The notes under the pieces: generated by a model
Databases searched by the model: none
The model's input: the letters and a program-made list of their open reading frames with translations, nothing else
What the model was told of the DNA's origin: nothing
In this document: positions 15,842 to 24,528 of the stretch, piece by piece
How the letters are laid out: every line of letters begins with the position of its first letter
Numbering within the stretch: position 1 is the first letter of the stretch
Program-made: the position numbers and the translations under genes
Assembly (NCBI RefSeq): GCF_000949865.1
Contig: NZ_JWJH01000006.1
Span: 1-64,000 of the forward strand
DNA length: 64,000 bases
Source: Rhizobium nepotum 39/7
Lineage (GTDB): Bacteria > Pseudomonadota > Alphaproteobacteria > Rhizobiales > Rhizobiaceae
Direction: 5' to 3'

Positions 15842-17230
15842 GTGAAACAGTTTCTTAACGCAGCTCTGGGTCTGACAGTTGCCCTGGCGGCGGTTTTCGC
15901 CCCGCTACAGGCTGGCGCGCAGCAGCGTTATGGTTATGAGCAACCGGTTCTGGTGACCCCGGACGGCCGCGTGCTCGATTTTATGCCCCAACGCAGCGAT
16001 ATCGTCATCAGCCGCGACAATATGGGCCGCACCGTATTTTACGACCGCTACGGCAATCTGCTGGCCACCGAAATGCCCTCCGGCTATCAGCAACGGCAGC
16101 AGGCGCAGCAGCGCGACACCACCTATTATCCCCCCGCCCCCGGCGGCCAGTATCGTGAGCCGCAACGCGATTACGGCTATCAGGACAATGGCAGCGTGCG
16201 TGACTACCGCGAATATCGCGGCAACGGTTCCGGCGACGACGTCTACACCGGCTCGGTTCCCGGCCCCGGCGCCGTTGAAAGCGCGCCGCTCGACCAGACG
16301 ATGCCGGGCGAAAGCACCACGGCAGCCGTTCCGCAACCGGAGCATCTGATCGAGCGCCACACGCCCGTCACCACGCCGGTCAACCGCTCCCGGCAGGAGA
16401 TCGTCGCACTTCAGACCTTCCTCGACCGTGAGGGCATTTCGCCCGGCGTGATCGACGGCAAGATGGGCGACAACGTCAACAAGGCGATTGCCGCCTGGCA
16501 GGATATGACGGGCGAAAAGCTCGACCCGAACAATTCCGACGACATTCTGGAGCGATTGCGCGCCTCCGGCGGCATGCCGATCGTCGATTACACCATTACC
16601 GCGGCCGATGCCGCCGGCCCCTATGTCGCATCCATTCCGGACGACTATGCCCAAAAGTCGCAACTGCCCGCGCTCTCCTTCACCTCCACTTCGGAGGCGT
16701 TGGCTGAACGTTTCCATATGGATGAGACCTACTTGAAGGAACTGAACCGCGGCATCGATTTCTCCGTGCCCGGCACCATCATCAAGGTCGTCAATCCCGG
16801 TGAAACGAAAAAAGGCCAGGTGGCCCGAATCGTCGCCCATAAGGGCATCAAGCAGGTCTTCGCTTACGGTCAGGACGGCAATCTGATCGCCGCCTATCCG
16901 GCCACCATCGGCTCGACGGACACACCCTCGCCGAGCGGCACGCACACGGTCGAGCGCGTCGCGCTCAATCCGGGTTACACCTACAATCCGAAGATCAACT
17001 TCAGGCAGGGCCAGAACGACAAGATCCTGCAAATCCCGCCAGGCCCGAACGGCCCTGTCGGCACGGTCTGGATCGCCCTGTCGAAGCCGACCTACGGCAT
17101 CCACGGCACGCCGGAACCGTCGAAGATCGGCAAGACCAACAGCCACGGCTGCATCCGTCTTACCAACTGGGATGCGACGGAGCTGGCGAAAATGGTCCGC
17201 CCCGGCGTCGTGGTCGAATTCGCGGAATAG
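15842..17230 (+). CDS. L,D-transpeptidase (YkuD domain) with peptidoglycan-binding and LysM-like regions
   Basis: Predicted periplasmic enzyme forming 3-3 peptidoglycan cross-links or attaching proteins to the wall. From GTG 15842 (AAGGA upstream) it has 462 residues. The order is a signal peptide (about 1-26, ending QAGA), a Tyr/Gln/Arg-rich stretch to about 180, a PG-binding segment (LQTFLDREGISPGVIDGKMG), a LysM-like segment (LAERFHMDETYLKELNRG) and a YkuD domain. The active site is IHGT followed by SHGCIRL, with Cys437. A GTG at 15806 would add residues ahead of the signal peptide and is less likely. Agrobacterium has many such enzymes, which supports the call. Confidence 0.9.
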   Translation: MKQFLNAALGLTVALAAVFAPLQAGAQQRYGYEQPVLVTPDGRVLDFMPQRSDIVISRDNMGRTVFYDRYGNLLATEMPSGYQQRQQAQQRDTTYYPPAPGGQYREPQRDYGYQDNGSVRDYREYRGNGSGDDVYTGSVPGPGAVESAPLDQTMPGESTTAAVPQPEHLIERHTPVTTPVNRSRQEIVALQTFLDREGISPGVIDGKMGDNVNKAIAAWQDMTGEKLDPNNSDDILERLRASGGMPIVDYTITAADAAGPYVASIPDDYAQKSQLPALSFTSTSEALAERFHMDETYLKELNRGIDFSVPGTIIKVVNPGETKKGQVARIVAHKGIKQVFAYGQDGNLIAAYPATIGSTDTPSPSGTHTVERVALNPGYTYNPKINFRQGQNDKILQIPPGPNGPVGTVWIALSKPTYGIHGTPEPSKIGKTNSHGCIRLTNWDATELAKMVRPGVVVEFAE

Positions 17231-17242
17231 ATTGAACACACA

Positions 17243-17280
17243 CCGTCACCCCGGACTTGATCCGGGGTCCGGTATGACGG
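17243..17280. repeat. Single palindromic repeat unit
   Basis: CCGTCACCCCGGACTTGATC followed by CGGGGTCCGGTATGACGG is one unit of the family also present at 13808-13920. It follows the L,D-transpeptidase stop and may fold as a hairpin in its mRNA. Confidence 0.65.
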
Positions 17281-17320
17281 AGGCAATCTTGTCGCCCGCC
17301 TCTTCCCGTTTTTTAAAGTA

Positions 17321-18526
17321 CTATCCGCGCTTTTCGGTGAGGAAATAAAGCAGGGCCGCCACCGGCAGCGCAAAGCCGATCCAAGAAGCCGCAGCCCATT
17401 CCCCAACGGAATAGGCCCAGCCGCCTACGGCAGACCCGATTGCCCCACCCATGAAAAACGTCGCCATATAGACGCCGTTCAGCCGGCTGCGGAATTCCGC
17501 CCCGAGCGTGAAGATGGCACGCTGGCCGAGCACCAGATTGGTGGTGACGCCGAAATCCAGAACGATGGCCGCGACGACAAGAATGCCAAGCGCCAGATGC
17601 GATCCTTCGGGTGCAAGATGCGTGACGGCGAATGACAGCGCCACCGCCACGAGGGCGGCGAAGGTTGCCACATAGGTCCAGCCCCGGTCAGCCATGCGCC
17701 CCGCAATCGGCGCGGCAACGGCACCGGCAGCACCGGCAAGGGCAAACAGCGCGATCTGACCCTGGCTGAGATTGAAATGCGGTCCACTCAGATAAAGCGG
17801 CGTCGTGGTCCAGAACAGGCTGAACGCGGCAAAGAGGAAAGCGTGATAGATCGCCCGGCGTCGCAGGATGGGCGTATGGGCGGCAAGCCTGCCCATGGAG
17901 GCCATCAACGCGCCGTAACCCAACCTTGCCTCAGGCACTCGAACGGGCAAAAGGCGGTAGAGGACAATGGCGAGAATTGCCATGACGGCCGCCGATGTCA
18001 GGAAGACACCGCGCCAGGAAACCACTTCCGACAAGAGGCTGGAAACTGGCCTTGCCAGCATGATGCCGACCATCAACCCGCTCATGACATTACCGACCAC
18101 CCGCCCGCGAATGGCATGCGGCGCCATATGGGCGGCATAGGGAACGATGACCTGCACCGCCACGGAACTGACGCCAACCAGAAAGGCGGCAATCAGAAAA
18201 GGTGCCGCATGCGGCGCAAAAGCCGCCGCCACCAGCGAGAGAACCGCCATTGAAACGGAACTGACGACCAGCCTGCGATTCTCAACCAGATCGCCCAGCG
18301 GCACGACGAACAGCAGGCCGACGCCGTAACCGATCTGCGTCAGCGTAACGATCAGACCGGTTGCGCCGGCAGAAAGACCAAGCTCCGCGCCGATGATACC
18401 GGCAAGGGGCTGGCCATAATAAAGATTGGCCGCAATCAATCCGCAGGCAGTTGCCAGCAGAAAAGTCAGGGCCGGGGAAATGGATGTTTCGTAAACATCC
18501 TCTCCATCAACTACACGCGTCGTCAT
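17321..18526 (-). CDS. MFS transporter (drug/metabolite exporter type)
   Basis: A major-facilitator protein of about 401 residues with roughly twelve hydrophobic segments. The cytoplasmic loop motif A appears as PLGDLVENRRLVV after helix 2. The tandem ATG codons at 18529 and 18526 follow GGAG; 18526 has the better spacing. The gene lies 47 bases downstream of a TetR repressor on the same strand. One of two matching operators sits between them, so export is probably induced when the repressor releases. The substrate is unknown. Confidence 0.85.
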   Translation of the reverse strand: MTTRVVDGEDVYETSISPALTFLLATACGLIAANLYYGQPLAGIIGAELGLSAGATGLIVTLTQIGYGVGLLFVVPLGDLVENRRLVVSSVSMAVLSLVAAAFAPHAAPFLIAAFLVGVSSVAVQVIVPYAAHMAPHAIRGRVVGNVMSGLMVGIMLARPVSSLLSEVVSWRGVFLTSAAVMAILAIVLYRLLPVRVPEARLGYGALMASMGRLAAHTPILRRRAIYHAFLFAAFSLFWTTTPLYLSGPHFNLSQGQIALFALAGAAGAVAAPIAGRMADRGWTYVATFAALVAVALSFAVTHLAPEGSHLALGILVVAAIVLDFGVTTNLVLGQRAIFTLGAEFRSRLNGVYMATFFMGGAIGSAVGGWAYSVGEWAAASWIGFALPVAALLYFLTEKRG

Positions 18527-18541
18527 CATTTTCTCCAATAT

Positions 18542-18557
18542 GGAAACGTATATTTCC
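18542..18557. promoter_or_regulatory. TetR operator upstream of the MFS gene
   Basis: GGAAACGTATATTTCC differs only in the three central bases from GGAAACGATCATTTCC at 19209-19224. Both carry inverted GGAAA/TTTCC arms. This one lies between the repressor stop and the MFS start. Confidence 0.7.
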
Positions 18558-18572
18558 TAAATAGCTGCAAAA

Positions 18573-19196
18573 TCACTCGGCAAGCTTCATGGCGATATCC
18601 ACCACGGCCGTCATCTCTTCCAAGCTGCGGCCGGTCTTTCCCACCACGCGCATGCCGTACATCATGCACAACATCGCTCTGGCCAGATCGTCGGGATTGG
18701 TTTTCGAAGGCACCGAACCGTCTTTTTGCCCCTCCGCCACAAGGCGGGCAACGATCCGCTCCCTCGCCTTCACGGCGCGCCCGACCACGACCGCAATGTC
18801 GTCATCCAAGGCGGCAAGGTCGGCCGCTGCGCCGACGACGAGGCACCCTTCGGAGCCGACGGCCCCGTGCGACCGTTCCGCATAGAACATCAGGCCCGCT
18901 TTCAGTCGCTCATAACCGGTGTCGTATCCGGCGATAGCGGCTTCGAAACGCTGCGTCTGCAAAACTCTATAGCGCTCCATCGCGGCGATGAAGACGGCCT
19001 TTTTGTCCTTGAAGGCTTTATAGAGACTGCCCTGCGCCAGCTCCATCGCCTCGGTAAGATCGCCAACGGACGTGGCGTGATACCCGCGTCTGGAAAAAAC
19101 GCGGATCGCTCCATCGAGAGCGCGTTCGATATCGAACTCACGCGGCCTGCCGCGATGGCGTTGTTCCGGGGAATTGGCGTGGGTGATATCGGTCAT
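18573..19196 (-). CDS. TetR/AcrR-family transcriptional repressor
   Basis: The 207-residue protein (ATG 19196) has an N-terminal TetR helix-turn-helix: GRPREFDIERALDGAIRVFS, then GYHATSVGDLTEAMELAQGS and LYKAFKDKKAVF. The C-terminal ligand-binding part is divergent, as is usual. The open frame extends to 19226 and overlaps the candidate operator at 19209-19224, which favours the shorter start. It is probably autoregulated and also controls the MFS gene directly behind it. Confidence 0.87.
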   Translation of the reverse strand: MTDITHANSPEQRHRGRPREFDIERALDGAIRVFSRRGYHATSVGDLTEAMELAQGSLYKAFKDKKAVFIAAMERYRVLQTQRFEAAIAGYDTGYERLKAGLMFYAERSHGAVGSEGCLVVGAAADLAALDDDIAVVVGRAVKARERIVARLVAEGQKDGSVPSKTNPDDLARAMLCMMYGMRVVGKTGRSLEEMTAVVDIAMKLAE

Positions 19197-19208
19197 GATC
19201 AACATATA

Positions 19209-19224
19209 GGAAACGATCATTTCC
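19209..19224. promoter_or_regulatory. TetR operator upstream of its own gene
   Basis: GGAAACGATCATTTCC is the second copy of the operator and ends 13 bases before the chosen repressor start. A repressor bound here would block transcription start. Confidence 0.7.
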
Positions 19225-19280
19225 AAATCAAGCGAATAATAATGCCCGCACCGAAAAAGGCCCGGGCATGGGAGCGTCGT

Positions 19281-19997
19281 TTAAGCAGCCTTGCGGGTGA
19301 AAAGGCGTGCGGGTTGCATGCCGAGCCTCAACAGGCGTTTCGGCAAAAGACCGAGCACCTCGTCCGCGAATGCTTTCGCATTCCCCGACGCCTTGTCGAC
19401 ATTGCTGACCTTGTCCTTGTCGAGACAGAGAAGCGTGCCGCCATAATCGAAAATATCGCGATAGGCGGCCCTCTCCACGATCGCGGTGTTGAGAACCGAA
19501 ACGTTCTTTTCAGCCAGCAGCATTTTGACGAGAAGCAGGGAGCGTGTCGCCACCATGGCGTTGACCCGCGTCAAAACGATGGAATGGGCAATCGCCCTGC
19601 CCATCTTGCGGTTCAGGAATTCGATATGGTCCAGAACCTCGGCAGCCCCGCGCGCATCCATGGCGCAGCCCTGAACCGGTATCAGCACATGATCGGAAAT
19701 TCCGAGCGCCATGGTCAGAAGCGGGTTTTTCGCTCCCGGCAGATCGATGATGAAACAGTCGGTATTGGCATTGTTTTCGCGGATATGGCCCTCGAGGGAG
19801 GCCATCGTCACATGCGAAATCACCGAGAGATTTTCGATCTCGCCTGATAATTCGTGCCAGCGGGAAATCCACAATTGTGGATCGGCATCCAGCACCGTCA
19901 CGCGGTGGCCGCTGCGGGCCAGTTCGGTTGCCAGAAGCAGCACGGCAGTGGTTTTTCCCGCGCCGCCCTTGGTGTTGGCAAAAGTAATGACAGGCAT
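19281..19997 (-). CDS. Orphan ParA-family ATPase (VirC1-like)
   Basis: A deviant Walker-A ATPase of 238 residues. The P-loop is KGGAGKTT at about residues 10-17, the acidic switch is VLDADPQ near 38, and FIIDLPGA near 89 is the Walker B region. The length and DADPQ-xx-SRW layout resemble VirC1 and short plasmid ParA proteins. No parB-like gene or centromere-like repeat array is next to it, so a role in replicon partition is not shown. The ribosome site AGGGGAT is good. It is followed by a strong terminator-like hairpin beyond the next intergenic region. Confidence 0.82.
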   Translation of the reverse strand: MPVITFANTKGGAGKTTAVLLLATELARSGHRVTVLDADPQLWISRWHELSGEIENLSVISHVTMASLEGHIRENNANTDCFIIDLPGAKNPLLTMALGISDHVLIPVQGCAMDARGAAEVLDHIEFLNRKMGRAIAHSIVLTRVNAMVATRSLLLVKMLLAEKNVSVLNTAIVERAAYRDIFDYGGTLLCLDKDKVSNVDKASGNAKAFADEVLGLLPKRLLRLGMQPARLFTRKAA

Positions 19998-20114
19998 GAT
20001 ATCCCCTGATGATCAGAGCCGTTTCATGCTCATTCACGCACCGAACCAATCATGGTGCTTTCCATAACCTTAACGAACATGGTTAAGAAAAGACTAAGAA
20101 CGTTTGTGGGGACA

Positions 20115-20146
20115 ACAAAAAGCCCGCGATAAATCGCGGGCTTTTG
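20115..20146. terminator. Terminator between the ParA and small secreted protein genes
   Basis: A 15-base stem (core AAAAGCCCGCGAT / ATCGCGGGCTTTT) with a tiny loop. On the minus strand it ends the transcript of the gene at 20159-20542. Confidence 0.8.
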
Positions 20147-20158
20147 TCATCTGATTGA

Positions 20159-20542
20159 TTACGTCAGCTTTCGGCAGGAACCCACATCGTCCGCACGCAG
20201 GCGGCCGGCTTTTAGATCCTCGTACTTTGGCAAATTCAGGGAACTGCCCAGCCTTTTCTCAACGGTTGCACGATCAAGCGTAATCATGCGTCCGGCGCTG
20301 GTGAAGGATACAATGCCATTCTTTCCAGAATACGCCATAGTCGCGCGCATTTCACAGAAATAGCGGTCTGAGCCCCTGGACAAATTCCATCCCTGGATTC
20401 CCGCCTTATTGCTCGACAGAGCTCCGACTTTGTAACCCTGACCGGAAAGTTCCTTGAAAGAAGCGGCCTGCGCCACAAGGGGCAGGCTTAAAAACGCCAC
20501 TGCGAGCAATGGCGAAAAAACTGAAAATCTCATGGCTGCCAT
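20159..20542 (-). CDS. Small secreted protein of unknown function
   Basis: The 127-residue protein has a clear signal peptide (about 1-27, ending LVAQAAS). The mature part is small, with two Cys (about 62 and 123) that could form a disulfide. No family is recognised. It lies 10 bases downstream of the Fe-alcohol dehydrogenase gene and could be read through from that operon. The GGGTAGTT before ATG 20542 gives it its own ribosome site. Confidence 0.7.
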   Translation of the reverse strand: MAAMRFSVFSPLLAVAFLSLPLVAQAASFKELSGQGYKVGALSSNKAGIQGWNLSRGSDRYFCEMRATMAYSGKNGIVSFTSAGRMITLDRATVEKRLGSSLNLPKYEDLKAGRLRADDVGSCRKLT

Positions 20543-20551
20543 AACTACCCT

Positions 20552-21697
20552 TTAAAAGCAGTCCTCAAACAATTTCTTGGTATTCTCAAGCGTCATCGGC
20601 ACCGGATTGCCGCCGCAGCTCGGATCCTTGATCGCTTCCGCCGCCAGTTCATCGATGCGGTCCGGCTTGATGCCCATGGCGGTCAGGTTTTCAGGCACGT
20701 GCAGTTCCTTGCGCAGTTCCAGCACATAGGCGTAGAAGCCGTCGAAACCGCCGGTAATGCCGAGATAGGCGGCAGCGCGGGCGATCTTGTCTTCGATGGC
20801 CGGGCGATTGAAGCGCAACACGGCGGGCATCACCACCGCATTGGTCATGCCGTGATGGGTGTTGTAGACCGCGCCGATCGGGTGCGAGAGTGAATGGATT
20901 GCCCCGAGACCCTTCTGGAAGGCGACCGCCCCCATTGCCGCCGCCGCCATCATATTGGTGCGCGCCTCGATATCCGTGCCGTCCTTGTAAGCGCGCGGCA
21001 GGAAGGTCTTGACGAGACGCAGGCCCTCAAGCGCCACGCCGGCGCTCATCGGATGGAAGAACGGTGACGAATAGGCTTCGAGGCAATGGGCGAAGGCATC
21101 CATGCCCGTGCCCGCCGTGATGACCTTCGGCATGCCGACCGTCAGTTCCGGATCGCAGATGACGACGCCGGGCAAAAGCTTCGGATGGAAGATGATTTTC
21201 TTCACATGGGTCTGCGAATTGGTGATGACGCTGGCGCGGCCGACTTCCGAACCGGTGCCCGCCGTCGTCGGAACAGCGACGATCGGCGCGATCTTCGAGG
21301 CATCAGCGCGTGTCCACCAGTCGCCGATATCCTCGAAATCCCAGACCGGACGCGTCTGCCCGGCCATGAAGGCGATGGTCTTGCCAAGATCGAGACCAGA
21401 ACCGCCACCGAAGGCGACGACGCCGTCATGGCCGCCATCGCGATAGGCTTTGACACCGGCTTCCATGTTGATCTCGTTGGGGTTCGGATCGACATCGGCG
21501 AAGATCGCCCGGCCAAGGCCGGCCTCTTCCAGCACATCAAGCGCGTGGGCGGTGATCGCCATATTGGCAAGGCCGCGATCCGTAACGAGAAGCGGCTTCC
21601 TGATGCCGAGCGTCTTGCAGGCTTCCGCCAGTTCCCTGATCCGGCCACGGCCAAGCTTGACGGCGGTGGGATAGCTCCAGTTGGCGACGATGTTCAT
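20552..21697 (-). CDS. Iron-containing alcohol dehydrogenase
   Basis: A group III (Fe-dependent) NAD(P) alcohol dehydrogenase of 381 residues from ATG 21697. The nucleotide-binding part has GGGSGLDLGKTIAFM. The metal ligands are expected in MDAFAHCLEAY and in LSHPIGAVYNTHHG. The frame continues upstream to 21802, but ATG 21697 overlaps the stop of the aldehyde dehydrogenase gene by four bases and is the coupled start. In this operon the natural job is to oxidise an alcohol group to the aldehyde used by the upstream-encoded dehydrogenase. Confidence 0.9.
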   Translation of the reverse strand: MNIVANWSYPTAVKLGRGRIRELAEACKTLGIRKPLLVTDRGLANMAITAHALDVLEEAGLGRAIFADVDPNPNEINMEAGVKAYRDGGHDGVVAFGGGSGLDLGKTIAFMAGQTRPVWDFEDIGDWWTRADASKIAPIVAVPTTAGTGSEVGRASVITNSQTHVKKIIFHPKLLPGVVICDPELTVGMPKVITAGTGMDAFAHCLEAYSSPFFHPMSAGVALEGLRLVKTFLPRAYKDGTDIEARTNMMAAAAMGAVAFQKGLGAIHSLSHPIGAVYNTHHGMTNAVVMPAVLRFNRPAIEDKIARAAAYLGITGGFDGFYAYVLELRKELHVPENLTAMGIKPDRIDELAAEAIKDPSCGGNPVPMTLENTKKLFEDCF

Positions 21698-23082
21698 GTC
21701 GTGACTTTCTTCAGATGGTAGGATTTCGGTCTGGTCAGGTTCTGGAAACCGAGAATGGAGAGCGAGCCACCACGGCCCGTTTCCTTCACGCCGGTCCAGC
21801 AAAGGGCGGGATCGAGATAGTCGGCGCGGTTCATGAACACGGTTCCGGTTTCGATCTCGCGGCCGATCCGCCCAGCGCGCACCGCATCCTGCGTCCAGAG
21901 CGAGGCGGTGAGGCCGTACTTGCTGTCGTTCATCAGCGCGATGGCTTCGTCGTCGTTCCTGACCTTCATGATACCAAGGGCGGGGCCGAAGGTTTCCTCG
22001 GTCATGAATTCCATGGAATGATCGACATTGACGAGGATTTGCGGCGCGACATAGGCCCCCTCGCCGTCATCGGCGGGGAAAAGCGTCGAATCGACCAGTG
22101 CCTTGGCACCCTTCGAAACGGCGTCAGCGATCTGCGCCCGCACCACCTTGGCGAAACGCTTGTTGGCCATCGGCCCAAGAGTGGTTTCCTGTTCCAGCGG
22201 ATTGCCGAGCTTGTAGTTGGAAACCCATGCCACGGACTTCTCGACGAATTCGTCATAGAGATTTTCGTTGACGTAGATGCGCTCGATGCCGCAGCAGCAT
22301 TGCCCGGAATTAAAGGTGGCGCCATCCATCAGCGTATCGACGGCGGCGTCGAGATCGGCGTCCTCCATCACGTAAGCAGGGTCCTTGCCGCCGAGTTCAA
22401 GGCCAAGCCCGGTGAAGGTGCCGGCAGCGGCGCGCTCGATTGCCCGCCCGCCTTCCACCGAACCGGTGAAATTGACGAAATTGAACAGGCCTTCGGAAAT
22501 CAGCGCCGAGGTCGTGGCATGGTCGAGGAAGACGTTGATGAAAACATCTTCCGGCACGCCCGCCTCGACGAACGCCCGCACCATGCGCTCACCCACCAGC
22601 AGCGTCTGCGCCGCATGTTTGATGATCACCGTATTGCCGGCCATCAGGGCGGGCGCGACGGTGTTGATCGCCGTCATGTAAGGATAGTTCCATGGCGCGA
22701 TGACGAAGACCACACCATGCGCCTCGCGCTCGATGCGGCGTTCGAAATTGCCGCTTTCCTCGATGACGAGCGGTGCCAGCGCATCGGCCGCGATGGAGGC
22801 GACGTAGTTGGAACGCTCGTTGAAGCCCTTGAATTCGCCGCCATAACGAACCGGACGGCCCATCATATGGGCCAGTTCCGGCACCACCTCGGCCACCATT
22901 TCGTTAAGGCGCGCCACACCTTTCAGAACCAGCTGAACGCGGTCCTCAAGCGGACGCCGTGCCCAGTCCTTTTGCGCCTTGCGCGCTTTCGAAACGACGG
23001 CGCGCGCCGCTTCCAGCGACATCGCCTCCCGCTCGGCGTAAACCGAGCCGTCGATGGGCGAGATATTCTGGATCATGGTCAT
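21694..23082 (-). CDS. Aldehyde dehydrogenase (NAD(P)-dependent)
   Basis: The 462-residue protein is of the aldehyde dehydrogenase superfamily, with the general-base Glu in LELGGKDPAYV and the catalytic Cys in FNSGQCCCGIERIYV (three Cys in a row). The N-terminal APWNYPY segment is normal. ATG 23082 has GGGAAAACATC ahead; a second ATG two codons later is an alternative. It lies 18 bases after the glutamine-synthetase-like gene and overlaps the Fe-alcohol dehydrogenase gene, so all three are one operon. It would turn an aldehyde into an acid. Confidence 0.92.
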   Translation of the reverse strand: MTMIQNISPIDGSVYAEREAMSLEAARAVVSKARKAQKDWARRPLEDRVQLVLKGVARLNEMVAEVVPELAHMMGRPVRYGGEFKGFNERSNYVASIAADALAPLVIEESGNFERRIEREAHGVVFVIAPWNYPYMTAINTVAPALMAGNTVIIKHAAQTLLVGERMVRAFVEAGVPEDVFINVFLDHATTSALISEGLFNFVNFTGSVEGGRAIERAAAGTFTGLGLELGGKDPAYVMEDADLDAAVDTLMDGATFNSGQCCCGIERIYVNENLYDEFVEKSVAWVSNYKLGNPLEQETTLGPMANKRFAKVVRAQIADAVSKGAKALVDSTLFPADDGEGAYVAPQILVNVDHSMEFMTEETFGPALGIMKVRNDDEAIALMNDSKYGLTASLWTQDAVRAGRIGREIETGTVFMNRADYLDPALCWTGVKETGRGGSLSILGFQNLTRPKSYHLKKVTT

Positions 23083-23100
23083 GATGTTTTCCCGTAATGA

Positions 23101-24465
23101 TTAGGCTCTCTCGAAACCGCGTGCCACTTCCCAGTCGGTCACGCGGCGGTCGTATTCTTCCTGCTCCCACCTTCCGGCGTGGACATAATGATCGATCACA
23201 TCGTCGCCAAAGGCCTGGCGCAGCATTTTCGATCCGTCCAGAAAGGCGGTGGCGTCGCGCAATGTCTTGGGTATCTCGCGCACGTCCTTGCCGCCATAGG
23301 CGTCACCGACAAAAGCGGGCTCAAGTTCGAGTTTATTTTCGATGCCGTCAATGCCCGCCGCAAGCAAGGCTGCCATGGCGAGATAGGGATTGAGATCGGA
23401 GCCACCGACGCGGCATTCGATACGGATGCCTTTCGTTTCCGCGCCGCACAGGCGATATCCCGCCGTGCGGTTGTCGAGGCTCCAGATCGCCTTGGTCGGC
23501 GCAAACGTGCCGGCCATGAACCGCTTGTAGGAATTGATATAGGGCGCCAGAAAATAGGTGATGTCGCTGGCATGCGCCAGAAGCCCGGCAACATAGTGCC
23601 GCATCACATCCGACATGCCGTGTTCGCCGTCCTTGTCGAGGAAGGCCGGCTTGCCGTCCAGGCTCCACAGCGACTGGTGAATATGCGAGGAACTGCCGGC
23701 GGCATTGTAGTTCCACTTGGCGAGGAAAGTGACCGCCTTGCCCTTCGACCAGGCGATTTCCTTGGTGGCGTTCTTGATGATGGCGTGCCGGTCGGCCATG
23801 GTCAGCGCCTCGGCATAACGCACGTTGATCTCAGCCTGGCCGGGAGACGCCTCGCCCTTGGAATTCTCGACCGGAATTCCGGCACCCTGCAGGCCCTTGC
23901 GCAGCGCCCGCATGACGTCTTCTTCCTTGGTCGTCTGGAAGATATGGTAGTCCTCGTTGTAGCCGCTGGCGAGGTTCAGGTCCTTGTAGCCGCTGGCCCG
24001 CGCCGCGTCGAAGGTCTGGTCGAACAGGAAAAATTCCAGCTCCGTCGCCATATAGGCCTTCAGCCCCATCGCCTCCAGCCGCGCCACCTGCTTTTTCAGG
24101 AGCGCACGCGGCGAGTGCGGCACTTCTTCGTGGGTGTGATGATCCAGAACGTCGCACAGCACTAGCGCCGTTCCCTCCAGCCACGGCACCTTACGGAGCG
24201 TCGAAAGGTCGGGCTTCAGCGTGTAGTCGCCGTATCCCTTTTCCCAGCTTGAGGATTTGTAACCGGGAACGGTTTCCATCTCCATGTCGGTGGCAAGCAC
24301 ATAGTTGCAGCTATGGGTTTCTTCAAAGGCGCTTTCGACGAAGAACTCCGCCTGGAACCGTTTGCCCATCAGACGCCCCTGCATGTCGACAAGGCAGGCC
24401 AGAACCGTGTCGATGCGCCCTTCGGCGACATCCATTTTAAGCGCGTCAAATGTATAGCTCGTCAT
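23101..24465 (-). CDS. Glutamine-synthetase-like gamma-glutamyl-amine ligase
   Basis: A 454-residue protein of the GS superfamily with metal and substrate motifs in order: TELEFFLFD, GEASPGQAEINV, NAAGSSSHIHQSLW, AGTFAPTKAIWSLDNRTAG and ECRVGGSDLNPYLA. The adenylylation-site Tyr region of GSI is not evident. GS-like proteins grouped with alcohol and aldehyde dehydrogenases and a permease usually attach glutamate to an amine (PuuA for putrescine, GlnA4 for ethanolamine, IpuC for isopropylamine) rather than to ammonia. That is the inference here. The permease gene precedes it and the aldehyde dehydrogenase follows. Confidence 0.85.
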   Translation of the reverse strand: MTSYTFDALKMDVAEGRIDTVLACLVDMQGRLMGKRFQAEFFVESAFEETHSCNYVLATDMEMETVPGYKSSSWEKGYGDYTLKPDLSTLRKVPWLEGTALVLCDVLDHHTHEEVPHSPRALLKKQVARLEAMGLKAYMATELEFFLFDQTFDAARASGYKDLNLASGYNEDYHIFQTTKEEDVMRALRKGLQGAGIPVENSKGEASPGQAEINVRYAEALTMADRHAIIKNATKEIAWSKGKAVTFLAKWNYNAAGSSSHIHQSLWSLDGKPAFLDKDGEHGMSDVMRHYVAGLLAHASDITYFLAPYINSYKRFMAGTFAPTKAIWSLDNRTAGYRLCGAETKGIRIECRVGGSDLNPYLAMAALLAAGIDGIENKLELEPAFVGDAYGGKDVREIPKTLRDATAFLDGSKMLRQAFGDDVIDHYVHAGRWEQEEYDRRVTDWEVARGFERA

Positions 24466-24528
24466 TTTCGTCCGTTCCCTTTTAATATGGAAGGGCGGCC
24501 GGGATGCGGCCGCCCGTTTGTTCGAGCA

